NCBI RefSeq assembly: GCF_026151205.1
Contig: NC_087074.1
Location: forward strand, 18,326,712 to 18,390,711
DNA from: Bolinopsis microptera
Taxonomy: Eukaryota; Ctenophora; Tentaculata; Lobata; Bolinopsidae
DNA length: 64,000 nt
Direction of reading: 5' to 3'
Shown: one piece after another, positions 46,111 through 63,799 of the stretch
Layout of the letters: each line of letters opens with the position of its first letter
Numbering within the stretch: position 1 is the stretch's first letter
Translations under genes and position numbers: made by a program
Notes under the pieces: model-generated
What the model was told of the DNA's origin: nothing
Database searches by the model: none
The model's input: the letters and a program-made list of their open reading frames with translations, nothing else

Positions 46111-47163
46111 ATGGTATATTCAACGACTTATGTGACAGAAACAAAACCGTATTTGTATTACTCCTACAACTACAACCACGCAGCTGATGTGACCTACGGG
46201 ACTATCTGTTGTCTGTGCTTCCTTCTCGGGACGGTGGGAAATATTGTGAGCTTTCTGTATTTTAAGGACAAGAAAAGGGACATTGCAAGCGTCACCTATA
46301 TGGTGATTACGGCAAATGATACAGTCGTAAGTGTGATAGTACTCCCCGTTGGAATTTCGTTTTTGTCAGAAAGAAGTCCAGGTATCGTATTCGGTACGAA
46401 CCTGGGCTGTAAAGCCTGGTATTACTTGTGGGAAATAGCAGTTTCACATAGCATTTTCTTAGTGCTATGTTTGTCTTTAACTAGGACAGTGTCACTGATG
46501 AGACCATTCCAACAACGGAAAATAAGGTATCTGCTTATAGCTATAGTATCGTACTTATTGCTAATATTGGCTTCGATAATTGGACTCAATGTTCAAGACG
46601 GTTGGAAGATTCAATTCTTCCTTTTTTGGACACGTTGTGGATTGAATGCCGGTGGAATTTCTGCAAACAGGACTGTAATTATCCTTCTTATCATCCATAA
46701 CTTAGTGCAGATAGTTCCAGCGTTCGTAGTTGCAGCAAGCTGTATCATATCAGCTGTGTTGCTAACAATAAGAAATAATGTAGCAGGGCAACAGGAGCTA
46801 CAGCAATCCAGAAACAGGGCGACAATAACAATTTTACTTTTTGCTTTTGTGTATGGAGTGTGTAATGTTCCCCTTGCCGTTCATTATATCTTACAAGCAT
46901 ACGCCCTACACACTGATAACTGGGAGTGGTTCTCTAATATGTACCAGTTTGATACACATTGGTACTACTTTAGCGCCGTATCCACTGTACTCATGGCAGT
47001 GAACTCGGCAGCAAACCCAATTCTATACTTTTGGAGAATGCCCAAGCTGAGAGAATTCTTCAAAGGGATATTGAGACTGAACAGAGAAAATAGGAGGCCT
47101 CCGAATATCATTAACCAGCAAGAGAGAGGACGTGAAGCTGCAAATGTAGAGACTCGTTTATAA
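46111..47163 (+). CDS. Class A (rhodopsin-like) G-protein-coupled receptor, intronless
   Basis: A single 350-aa frame with seven hydrophobic segments. Visible class A marks: GN at 43-44 in TM1, ND at 69-70 in TM2, the disulphide pair C100 (TM3 top) and C176 (loop 2), P203 in TM5, C251-x-x-P254 in TM6, and NPILY at 302-306 in TM7, followed by a basic helix 8. The DRY motif is replaced by TRT (124-126), keeping only the Arg. The N-terminus is short and Tyr-rich with no signal peptide. It should act at the plasma membrane through G proteins. Intronless orphan receptors of this kind are common in large invertebrate families; the ligand (peptide or amine) cannot be told. Start chosen as the first ATG before TM1. 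Confidence 0.93.
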   Translation: MVYSTTYVTETKPYLYYSYNYNHAADVTYGTICCLCFLLGTVGNIVSFLYFKDKKRDIASVTYMVITANDTVVSVIVLPVGISFLSERSPGIVFGTNLGCKAWYYLWEIAVSHSIFLVLCLSLTRTVSLMRPFQQRKIRYLLIAIVSYLLLILASIIGLNVQDGWKIQFFLFWTRCGLNAGGISANRTVIILLIIHNLVQIVPAFVVAASCIISAVLLTIRNNVAGQQELQQSRNRATITILLFAFVYGVCNVPLAVHYILQAYALHTDNWEWFSNMYQFDTHWYYFSAVSTVLMAVNSAANPILYFWRMPKLREFFKGILRLNRENRRPPNIINQQERGREAANVETRL

Positions 47164-48270
47164 TTAAAGACCACGTTTTAAAATCGATTAAACGATAAGA
47201 TTACCGTTTTTTAATTCAATTAAATGCATTAAAGCCATACGTACAATTTAGTTACAGCGGTTACGGAACCGAACAATTTTTCATTTTCCTTAATTTCTTC
47301 GCATGATATAGCATGTGCTGCATATCATCGAAATAATTCCACATTGAAAGGTACTTTTGCAAAAAAAGATTATGGACTTCCATTTTTACACAAAATTTGT
47401 AATATTTAAGCTCTCTTGACAATGGCAAAAGATCAATATATAATAGTGAGATTAATTACCCTTTGTTAATTTACTGAGGAATCAGCTTCCTTGAATCAAA
47501 ATCGTCCCGTCCCTTTAAAAAATACCTTGCTCCAAGAACTTTATATACCGCTGCAAAATTCATTAAAACCAAACTTTGATGCAATTATGTGCAAAGTGAT
47601 ATTTTACAAATTAAGAGTTTATTAAACTATTGGTTTTAGCAGGTTGCATCTTTTAAAGTTTTTAAAAAAGGAAGAAACAGGAAAAAAATGTATATTCTAT
47701 TTACGAGTGCTAACTATCTTATCATTTAAGTGTGCTTTAACTATCTTTATTTTATTTTGTTAATGACATGTGTGCTGTTATTTGCTGTTTAATATGACTG
47801 AGTAGAGTAAGAACATTTGATGTGATCAATAACATTCTGATCCGTATTATTGAAAAAAGCGTTGGAGATTTCTGTGCCCACCGGCGGTTCGTTTCCAAAC
47901 GTAAGTTTTCAAGCAATTTTTTAGTTTGGGATCGTACATATTACATAATCACAGAGGGGTTAGAATTGGCCAAAAAATGATACTGATAACGTAATATCTG
48001 AACGACCCCTTTCCAAGGTTTCATCGTCCGCTTTAATTATACAATGAGGACTGTAGTTTGGCGGATCTTAAGAATAAGTTAAGTTTATTATTATTATTAT
48101 TATAAAACAGGATCTTACCGACAAAAATGATTTTTTTAAATACCTTAATGCGGTAAACTGTACCCTTGAAAAAGATTTTCCCAACATCTGTTGCATGCAG
48201 CTATATCTCTAATTTCGTTCAATTCATACAAGTTGTCCATTTGCAAATTTGATGAAAGCAAAAATTTCTA
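47164..48270. other. Spacer downstream of the GPCR
   Basis: AT-rich 3' flank with no supported gene; a short (att)n run lies near 48085-48103. Confidence 0.5.
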
Positions 48271-48765
48271 CTATTTATTTTGCAAATTTCTACTATTTAA
48301 ATCACTTCTTAAAACCGATAACAAGTTCATTCTAGGTCTCCCCAATCTTCCAATGAATAAATTATCTGATTCAATAGCAAATGAGAGAGCCGTTTGGGCT
48401 GGGGTGTTCTCCATACTCCTGAGAATGTGTCCAAACATCTTCCACCGCTGGTGTTCAATACGCTTGGATAACTTTTCAACTTTGCACCTTTCATACAATG
48501 CTTTGTTGCTTATCATACCTTTAGGCCATTTGATGTTTAAAATGGACCTGAGGTGTCTACGATGGAGTGTGTCCATTTTCTCCATGGTTGCTTTCTTAGG
48601 ACTCCAACTAGAACTATTTGAGTTGTAAATCAATACAGATACAACTTGAGCATCATATAACCTCAGCTTTCTTTCAAGGGATATTTTCTTACCAGACAGC
48701 CAAACTTTTTCAAAGTTCTTAATGACTAGTATAATGACTTTGAATAAACCTTTTTTGTCTCTAAA
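48271..48765 (-). mobile_element. Non-LTR retrotransposon fragment (RT tail and C-terminus)
   Basis: The minus strand reads FEKVWLSGKKISLERKLRLYD, then LIYNSNSSSW, HRRHLRSILNIKWPKGMISN, LYERC, LSKRIEHQRWKMFGHILRS, NTPAQ and GRLGRPRMNL. This is the well-known C-terminal region after the reverse-transcriptase domain of jockey/RTE-type elements. It is truncated on its 5' side and lacks the RT catalytic motifs. Confidence 0.85.
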
Positions 48766-48790
48766 AAAGGCTCAGAATACTATATTAATT

Positions 48791-48867
48791 TACCTCATTT
48801 TACCTCATTTCACCTCATCCCAATTTTGCCTTTTTTGGCTGCCCTAATGAGGTAAAATGAGGTTGAA
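48791..48867. repeat. Hairpin of tacctcatttt repeats, copy 2
   Basis: Same arms and ggctgccc loop as 42535-42601. It sits immediately at the 5'-truncated edge of the non-LTR fragment. Confidence 0.8.
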
Positions 48868-49161
48868 TGAGTGGTGTCAAAAACGCGAATTAAATAGGTA
48901 ATAATTATTTTAGTCTCTCGAGTCTTGACACCACTTTAGGGTTAGACGGGTTCCTGCTAGTACTAGGAAAGGACTGGACACTTATGCTTGAAAAGATATC
49001 GGTAATACTGATGCATAGTATGAAATACTCTAAGATCGTACACCAATCATGACCAAAATAGTTTATCGATAAAGTAAAGACACTTTAAACAGGAAAGTTT
49101 TTAGAAGAGCTTTAAAAGATTCCAGAGATTGAGCTGATGAGATGGTAACAGGAAGACGACT

Positions 49162-50919
49162 TTACAAGAGTACTACTCCGAGGAAGAGCACTCCAACAAT
49201 TATGTAGATGATGACAAGCATCCAAAAAGCGAAGTTGTAGACTTTCTTGTTGCACTTCCGATAATAGGCGGTTTCTTTTAAAATAGGAATGAAAATGGGG
49301 GTAAATTATACTGGATATTATTAACAAGATCAATTATTGTACATTCAAATAAGCCGTAATAAATAAGATGAACAATATGACCGATTTTTAGTCAAATGAT
49401 CGAAATAGCATGTTTGTAGGTCTGTTTTTAACTCAAATAATTCACCACTTACCTGCATATATGCCCTTTTTATCATATGTCTGAAGGGCTTGAACAGGCC
49501 CAGTCACAGTCTTTATGGTATCGAGTTTATCTTCCCATATTTCGCAATCTTTGTATCTTTCATCATACTTTGTCCCTTCAAAAGCTATTTTGTCATTCAA
49601 CCATATCCGAACTCTGCTCGATGAAATATAAAAAGTCCAAACATCCTGTATTTTAAAAACATGTATATTATTTATTGACAATTGCCTTGTTTGATTGCAC
49701 AGCTTTAATGAATAATATGAAATAGCCAAATTCAATTTTGAGGGGGTCCTGCTTGTTCCAGTAGGAGTCATGTTCCCATTGAATGCTCATCAGGTCTGAA
49801 GTTAGAGGGGCCCTGGTCACAATACTAAATATTTTGGACTTGAAATGGCCTTCAATAGGGATATCAATAGCGTTGTTATTGTCTGAAAAAGATTTTCGTT
49901 AATATCTTTGAAAAAATATATATAAGAGGATCGAGACAGAAACAGGGATTGAAGAAGCCTTGAAAATATAACGTACTTACAGAGTAGAACAGAAGATTTT
50001 GCCTTAAAAACCCAGACACTTCCACAAATAAACCAAGCCAAGAGAAAGAGTCCAACTGCCCCATTAAAGATTGCAAGTAGTGTTTCTGAGCAACCTAAAA
50101 CAAGATCTCACTTAAACTTTCATGTTTGATGGATATGGGTCATTCATGTATTACGTAAATTTACTATGTAATAGTGGAAAACATTCAGTAATGGTTAACT
50201 TCCTACCTTTAGTAGGGATCCAAAGTTGCTGCCATATCAGAGTGAAAACGATGCCATTTACCAACAGAAATAACGGTATCTTATCATCTATATTGCATTC
50301 ATCTTTATAAATAAATCCCATGATAATCTGTGCTACTGGTAGTCCACAAAAAATAATGTTAACAGCAACTGAAAAACAAATAATCAGTCATAGTTACTGC
50401 AAGAAAATTTCAAATATCTCACACTTGGATCAAGGTGAAAGCATCTTCTGGATGGACGCATTTAATACTCAATACACATTAAGACATACTGAAGTAAAAA
50501 TATAGGCACTCATGACTCACCAATTAGGCATAGGTAGCCACAGAATGTGTCTGGTTCATCATCATCACTGTCATTATTTTGATCTTTATTTTCCTCAGCG
50601 TCGTCATTAGCTTCTTCCGATTCGTTTCTATCAACTTCATGATTATTTTTACTTTGGCTTTGTCCTAGGATGGTTTTGCGATGGTCTTTGGGAAGGATTT
50701 TGCAGTGTCAAATAGAGAATTGTAAGCTGGAGGTGGTGCATTGAGAGGCTCCTGAATGATGTTGGTTAATATACTACTTGTACTCGTGAATAGAAGTAAT
50801 TGTAAGCAAGGAAAACAGATTTTTTTAAATAATTAAGATGCTGAAACACATACTTGGTTAGGCTCGTAGTCGTAGAGTGGAGCAGTGGGATGAATTATGG
50901 AAGTGTCTTCTTCCCAAGA
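49162..50919 (-). CDS. TMEM272-like four-transmembrane protein (5' end unresolved, one apparent frameshift)
   Basis: Exons from the 5' side: 50854-50919, 50521-50751 (frame change inside), 50207-50368, 49981-50094, about 49686-49882, 49453-49645, 49162-49274 (TAA). A PPPAYNSLF motif and an acidic, Asp/Glu/Asn-rich stretch precede TM1 (FCGYLCLIVAVNIIFCGLPV) with AQIIMGFIYKDEC and IPLFLLVNG (TM2). TM3 is AIFNGAVGLFLLAWFICGSV with W-V after it. The end, KCNKKVYNFAFWMLVIIYI, is TM4. The IG/MG-x-x-Y-x-D-x-C, G-S/N-x-W-V and C-x-x-x-x-Y-x-F-A-F-W pattern fits the TMEM272-like family, whose function is unknown. Between TM3 and TM4 there are about 130 extra residues. The donor near 49686 is uncertain (GC-AG or another in-phase GT). 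The 50521-50751 exon needs a one-base shift near 50665-50710, so the gene may be damaged or misassembled there. Confidence 0.7.
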
Positions 50920-51260
50920 CTGAGAGAATTTCCTTCTTCAGGAAGTACGGAATCTAATTCATAATGGTGAGCCATTTATTTCATCTTCTATGCTAAATAG
51001 AATAGTCAAACAATATACAGAGATAATTTAGCTATTCGTATCATTAAATTCAGCTATTCACATGTTAATCGTAGACCAAGACCATCCATCACTCACTCGC
51101 CAAATTGCAGTCCCAATCTTTATTGGGACATAGATCTTTTAGAAAACTTACATAATATTATTGCTGCAGCAGATACAAATGCAAATACAAACATCATATT
51201 CCCAACCATTTGCACCATTAAATTAATTATATTAGGGAATTCATACTTAATCCTTAACTT

Positions 51261-51365
51261 TTGCTGTTGTTAACTGATATGATACATTTACTTGATTTTT
51301 TATTTAAAATGTGGTCAGAAACGGGATCTCTTCCTGAAGTGTGGAAGTTAGCATCCGTTATTGTA
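51261..51365 (+). mobile_element. Non-LTR reverse-transcriptase fragment
   Basis: Reads DFLFKMWSETGSLPEVWKLA then SVI, the conserved P-x-x-WK-x-A-x-V stretch before the RT core of non-LTR elements. After about 100 bp it runs straight into the GC-rich dispersed repeat. Confidence 0.6.
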
Positions 51366-51500
51366 GCGCGATGCACTACTGGGTCGCGCGCGCATCAAAT
51401 AATGCTTCTCGCAACCACTTCGGTAGATCGGCGAGATGCACCACTGTGCCTCACCGAGCTGCGAAGGATTGACATCGTGAATCAAAGAAAACGGCAGACT
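51366..51500. repeat. GC-rich dispersed repeat, copy 5
   Basis: Inverted match to the 25440-25500 region (cgatgcactactgggtcgcg, gcatcaaataatgcttctcg) and to 360-400 (gctgcgaaggattg). Confidence 0.7.
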
Positions 51501-52410
51501 ATATAGACTAGCTCAAGCTAAGCTAGGTAAACGCGTACGCGTATTACTTTATATTTATTTATAAGTATATGGTTTTATCACGTCGTGACCCCCACGGTCG
51601 TTTCACTATAGAGTAGAGTTTAATTTCTACGATACAGGGGAGCCGCGCACTCGTGCGCGGAGGGTCTGGGGTCATACAACATATGACAAGTATATGGTTG
51701 ACAAACGCTGTAACCCCTTTTGAGCGCGCGCGAAGCGCTCGCGGCCGGCCGGCCGGCCGCAAAAGGGGCACACCATTTAGGGAATTGCACTATTTGGCGG
51801 GACCCAGAATATGGCTCCCTATTAAGTGATTTGACCATATTCGGATGTAATTGCTTCAGATGAAGAGAAAGATGACGCGCGCGCGTAACCGAAACATTTT
51901 ATTGCATAATTGTTAACAAAATTTATTTATTTAACATTTTATCATCAACAATTTCAATAATAATGTTTTTTATTTCTTGTTAACACTTCATTGGAGTATT
52001 TTCAAATTTAAGAGGACAAAAAAGTTTTTATTTTTATCAAAAATTGTGTAATTTGTTTCAATTTGTCAATATTTAATCATTCGCGTGCACGAGCGGTATA
52101 CAACGTGTAGCAAGTATATGGTTGACGTTACGCTGCAACCCCTTTTCGAGCGCGAAGCCGGCCAGCCGAGAGAAGTATATAACGTACGTAGCAAATATAT
52201 AACGGCGCCTGTCGGGTCATTTATCATTATCAATAATTAATGGACTATATAATATGGACATTGGACGTACATGGACATTGACAACATTTTACGTACATGT
52301 GACATGGTCAATTTTTATTTCATCCGTGATTCGTAGGGCCAATTCTGGTCGAAAGAAAATCACGTCCATGTCCAGTGGTACCCGGTACCGGTACTGGTAG
52401 TGGGGCGATT
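51501..52410. repeat. Repeat-rich spacer with two related GC-rich blocks
   Basis: Blocks at about 51680-51770 and 52095-52165 share agtatatggttgac, then an aacccctttt stretch, then gagcgcg and ggccgg tracts. The first includes a ggccggccggccggccgc run with a strong hairpin (gagcgcgcgcgaagcgctcg). Open frames across them are not convincing. Confidence 0.5.
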
Positions 52411-53149
52411 TGAGCAGCGACATGATCACATATAGTAATAATTGTCATAATAGTCAGTGTAATAAGCGCCAAGCGCGAGCACAGAACTTTTTTTCTCCGA
52501 TTTCGATAAATTTGGTACCAAAAGTTGTCTAAAAATGTAAATAAAATAAATCCACCGTGTAGCAATTTTCGCTAAAAATGCTACACGGCGCTTGTTCGCC
52601 GCGCGTGCATTTTTCGCGCAAATATTTAGTTTTTGGCCTATAACTTTCACATTTTCAGATATTATCACATAATTATTATGGCATCGTAATCAGCTCATCA
52701 AGATAAAACTTTTAGTACTAATATTTTAAGATTTAAAGGAAAATTATTTTCAACATTTTAAAATCTGAACCTTGTGTGAAATTTTGAACAAATTTTTGAA
52801 AAATTTGGTGCTTCAAATATTATAATTTTGGTACCAAAAGTTGTGTCTGACTAAGCTTATTACTATCCTGTAAGAATAATTTCAAAATATTCAATATTTT
52901 AGGAGTTATAGGCATTTTAAGCAATAAATTACCGATTTTTCGTGTCCTTTGTACACTCTTGCAATGCACAGGAGGCCCACATACTATATGTACTACATAT
53001 ACAGCTCGAAGTTATCGTGCTACACGGTGAATAACTTTTGGTACCAAATTTATCAAAATCAGAGACAAAAAATTCTGTGCCAGCTCATGGCGCTTATTAC
53101 ATAGACTAACATGACCTATCGATAGGTCATGTGATCATGTCGCTGCTCA
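52411..53149. mobile_element. Foldback element, ~740 bp
   Basis: Ends tgagcagcgacatgatcac and gtgatcatgtcgctgctca are perfect inverts. Arms of about 120 bp include cagtgtaataagcgcca versus tggcgcttattac, and aaatttggtaccaaaagtt versus aacttttggtaccaaattt. The interior repeats the ttggtaccaaaagttg block. Non-coding; class unclear. Confidence 0.75.
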
Positions 53150-54570
53150 ATCATATCAGGCTGTTGCGGTTGCAGCTATGCCCGGCCTATTAGTAATAGT
53201 ATAACTATCAATTATGATTCTGCAATCTGCATTATTGATTATATTTATACAGATTAACGTTTCAATTAAATTCTCTGTAGCTCTTCCTATATGCTATAGC
53301 TAATGCTATAATAGGGGTGCAATTAGATTTTTACCGTTCTGTGTACATTTGTAAACGCTGATTTCGATTTAAAGGGTAAGTATTTAAAGCTAAAGTTAAG
53401 GATTACTTTAAAACCAAAACTGACTCGAATCCTAAAGCAAAACATCTTAAATATCGTTTTACAAACAGCTGTTAGTGTTACGTGCGCGCGTCAGACAAAA
53501 TTGGTTATTTGCTCATAACTCGTCAAGAAATGATTTTCACGCTGTGTAACTGTAACTGTAATAGATCTTATTCAAATCAGCGTCAAAAATACATTGGTAT
53601 AGCTTAGCGCGCTTACTTTCACAATCCCACAGCTTACTCATAGAACAAAAATGTATAAGCATGTACACAGAACGGTCAATGGTCAAAATCTTATCGCGCT
53701 CCTAGCTGAGCTATAGGTGGAAGCTATATCAGGTGGAAAGAGCTACCAGTAACAATAAGCTGGGTGAAATATAATTGCTAATTAAGCGTATCGATTTCAA
53801 CTGGATTCCATGTTTTTCCAAGTTCAGCTTTACTGCAGATCATAATACAGCTCCAAGTGGTGACGGTAGTCATTTGATAGTAATAACTGTTTTTTGTTCA
53901 TTTTCAAACCAATATAAATAAAACACGGTATCAAGTTTTGCAACTAAAACAAATAAATTAAATTACAAATAGCAACACATTTATAAACACATTCCACTGC
54001 TTTAGTCTTTGTATACAAAACATAGCTAGCTGCGATAGTATCAAAATTCCAGAATCTATGATCTAACTCTAAGGGAGTCCAACCATAAAATTATCTCAAG
54101 TTTCTACAGTTACTAGCACTCTCACCATTTACATCTCAGAACATACTTAACGATCTGTCATTATCAAGCGACAGTTTTCATAGGTAAGATATCAAATCTT
54201 AATTGCTAAGAATATCAGAAATGTGTCTACTTTCTAGTTTTAAATAAAATATATCAAATTCAAAGGGTATAACCTAGTCCTATTTGATTTGAAAAACGCC
54301 AAATTACAATAATATTGCGTTTTTATTTGCAAAGAATTTAAGTAAATCAAATTATATGGTAAATCTGGCGAATCGACGTAACACTAACACTAGCCTATCA
54401 AAAATTGTAAATCTGATTAATGAAATATTAGTGCTAGTATGAAAATGTGTTTATGGTCCACCATTTGTCAATGTTTGCTTTGTGCACTAATAAGCCTCAC
54501 GGAGGCACGGGTGGAAGTCAAGTTTTAACTCTTAGAAGAGTAAAATATGAAAGGGTAGAAATGGAGCAGT
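53150..54570. other. Spacer before the Wnt 3' end
   Basis: AT-rich. It presumably includes the Wnt 3' UTR on the minus strand. No other gene seen. Confidence 0.5.
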
Positions 54571-60045
<5,475 letters not shown>

Positions 60046-63000
60046 CCAAAAACTGGGAGACATATATGGCTAGAGATGAGGCTGGATAATCGATTTGTCG
60101 AGATGCTCTATGAACGATGTACTCAGTCAAAAGTGAGTATCACGTGATTAGTAAGCTGGGCTGTGATAGGTGGATGTTCTCGTCACTGAGAGATGTTTTA
60201 ACCGGCTATTGGTGGCCTTTGGAAGGTCGGCTAGTCTGGGGTATATGACTATATCGAGTTATTCTCCTACGAAGTTGAAACAGTGTCACATAAAATCAAT
60301 TAGGTAAAATATGAGGGTGCAAGTGATAGTGTTGCGAGTGTGTCACAGTATATATAGTGGTATGGGTTGGTGACCGCCTCGCCCCTTTATTAGCTCACTC
60401 TCAAGCTGGGGAGGAGGGAGGCCGCGCGGACTGCACTTAAACTAGACAGGACCTCTTAACATGCCCTCCCAATCCGACTGAGGGTCTCTAGCTAGCCTGG
60501 TGAACTGCCGCCTCAGTGACACCTAGAACACTTATCTCCCCCAGTTTTAATCAACTAAATCTAGCTGCACGGTTTAGTGTCACCCCGGATGGATGCAGGG
60601 TCCCTGGTTACATTAGTCAATAAGTGATCAGGCTCAATCAACCCCCTGACCGGCTAGTGAGAGAGTCGAGCGATCTTTATCAGTTGTAATTGACCACGAC
60701 ACAGCGTCCATTTGTCATTCCTCGTGTTCCACCCATCTCAAGGTCGTAACAGTGTAGCAGGATGCATTTCAAGGAAACAAACTGACTCTGGTGAGAGGTT
60801 ACTGTGTCGGTGCGGTTATTTGTGAGGGGGAAGTGACTTGAGGAGTGGAGTTGTGGGACTAACACTCTGCACACTTCACTCGTGTGTTACAGACTCCCCC
60901 TACAGTCATTAGTGGGGTGAAGGGGGCGAACCAGGGACTCCAGCACATGATTCCAATTAACATCACCAATTGAAACTCTTAGATTTTAGATTTCCTGGCG
61001 CTGGGACGTGACTGAGAGGCACAGAGTTACTCAGAGAGCTCTGAACTAGAGTACCTCCCAATACCACCTTGTGAAATGTTTCGTCTACCCACTAAATGAC
61101 CAGGAATTCGGACATTTTCAGACCTTTAATTGAGAGGTCTGTTTCTTAGTTTCGCCATTTTTATTTTTTACACGTCCTTGTTTATTTTTACGTCAAATAA
61201 AGTTGCAACTTGCAAACCTAACTCCATTAATAATAACTTAATTAAATTTCCAACAAATATGCCTATCAATAGCATACCTAAAAAAGATCAATATGTTACA
61301 AATAATATCCTGTCGGAGTAAGGACAGTATTACTGAGTATCTGAGAACTATTAGAAGAAACTTACCATGGGATGATTTGGAGTAAAAGAGCAATAAAAAT
61401 AAGCTGGAAAAGGATTGATACGCGTGTCGGATACAGTTTGGATGCATCAACCAACAAGACAGCCGGTAGAAATGACGGTTTGGATTTGTTGTTATAGGGG
61501 GAAGTAGTAAGAAAATGTACGGTTGAATGACACTGTGCTAACATATCAAACAAGCCAACACGTGGACCCTCCAGTTGCAATCCGTGAAACGCGGGCTAAT
61601 TCCCAATTTAGAGCTTTTAGACAGCATTTTATTGGGTATTTTATGTAGTGGAATTTGAATGGAGCATACAGAATCACATTGTTACAGTTCATCCTGTTAT
61701 AGTTTATCTGAATTAGTTTAGTTACAAAATTTACAAAATTTTAACGACTGGCTATGTGCGGTGAGGTGTATTGGTCAAAAGACCGATTTTCTTAAACAAA
61801 TTTGTAGATTTTAGTTCAATAATCCATGTAGTATCCTATCAAACCTACTACGTAAAGGACACTTATTGGTAAAAGGCATTATAATTATCGTATTTTAAAT
61901 AGATACCCGGGTTAAAAACAACTTTCACAAAGATTAAGAAAACCATCGTTTAACTTCCTGCGGTTGCAATGGAACCAAGCTAACAGTAACATTAAACAGC
62001 TGTAGAAAGTAGAACTCATACAGTCTCCAATCAAATATGATGGATTATATTCCCGTCTCAAAGCTCCTCAAAATTTCAACCGGGCAAACAGAAAGTAAAA
62101 ACGATTTCATGATTATTCTTCTTTTTTTGCCGCAAGACGATCAAAATACAGAAGTTTGGACGAGGAAGCAAATCCACCGGTCATGCTGTTTTTTAAAACG
62201 TGGTCGTTAAGTTATCAATAAGTTATCAGTAAATTTATCGGCGGCTTTAAAGACATGAATGAAACTATAATCAAGATAACGATGACAACGATAAAAATGG
62301 TGATAATCAAGATGAGTAAAACTGACCTGTAAACAGAAGCGGGCTGGACGAGGAGGAGGAACACAAAATAAAGAAGGAAAGGAGGAGGAGAAAACTCCAT
62401 CTACATGATCAATCTGGCTCTGTAATCGCATACAGCTGCTCTAAAAGTCATGTGTTATCGGGGAACTAATCTCTCCTGATAGGGTCGAGTGATTTGCCGT
62501 GCTCTAATGGGACCACCTGATTGGGTAGCCGGATGTCACGTGGGCGAATTGCTTGCTTCTGATTGGCTGTTTGTACACACATTGTCACGTATATCAGGTC
62601 AATACCGTAAGCTTGAGAGGCACCTTTCCGTGCCAATTTGCCAGATAGAAGTTAATTGTTAAATGAGAACAGGACAATTAAAGAGGGGCTATTGTTTCTG
62701 AGGGTGGTAATGGGCTAACGTGAAAAATACCCCAACATAGCTTCCTAGTGGAGCGCCACCCAATCAAATAAGACTATTTAGAAGATGAGCCAATCAGGGA
62801 GCTGTAATCCACCAACGTGACAAGTAATAAGGTGTGAAACAAGGCAGACTAGATCCCCTGAGACCGTGTGAAGTCCCAACTGTTTCAAAACACAAATCAG
62901 GTTCACAACACTCACACATTAACTTCACACACAAAAGATACGCTGTAACAAAGTAATTCCAACTAAAAACGAAGTGGGGATGTCAGGGAATTGGTTTGAT

Positions 63001-63799
63001 TACGAAGTGTAATTTGAAGGGGGGACTCACTCCGGTGACAACTCACCCAGTTCCTCATTAGATTTGCAGCATAGCCTCACTTAAACAGAAGTGGTCTGGC
63101 ACCAACAGTCCCCCACCTCCCTCCGAACAACCTATCTCTCCTCTCATTGGCTCGGTGTTGGGTTTCCAGCAATCTCATTGGCTCCCAACTTTAACTTTTT
63201 GGCTCGTCCTGTGAAAGATTAATGCATAATTTATAATTTCATAGTGCAACTATAAAACTTACAACAGGTTGGTGATGATTGAAAATCGTCGTGAATTTGA
63301 TAAGTTGGGGAGTCACGCTATTTCTAAGGCATTGGAGGTCAACCGATGCAATTCGTGTGTCTCTTGGACTACAGGAGACAGTTGATAAACATAATTTTCT
63401 TAAAGAGCTATCAGGCCGCTCTTTTACCAGGATTAATCGCTCTCTAGGTCAAAGAGACATCCGAGACAACTGACAAGTTGAACTCCTGCTATTTCAGTTA
63501 AGTGAATACCTACAAAGCTACAATGACAAAAGTACAGTCATAGTAGTCTGGTAATCATTGTATCATATTTAGTGAAACTGATCCAAACAGTCTGGATAAT
63601 GATTGTATTCCTGTCATGAGCGCAGCTTTAAACCCGCCTGGATAGTACAGTGCAGTCAGCAGTGTGTGTTTACCATGTTTATATATAGTGCGATATAATT
63701 GGAACTGATTACAATACAACCCACGTGTAGTTAGAACATGCTCACATTCTGCCTGCAACCATTGTCTACTCGCTCAGTATCACTGTTATAATCTTTGCG
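60046..63799. other. Intergenic region upstream of Wnt
   Basis: Includes the Wnt promoter. A TATA-like tatatata lies at about 60350, some 300 bp upstream of the start codon. Blocks that are less AT-rich than their surroundings occur near 60400-61050 and 62460-63200, with no supported coding frames; open frames such as 63279-63473 and 62207-62431 lack protein character. Confidence 0.45.

Noticed and set aside
63279-63473. 64-aa frame before the end-of-window gene
   Set aside because: AT-rich context, no recognisable motif, no splice support.
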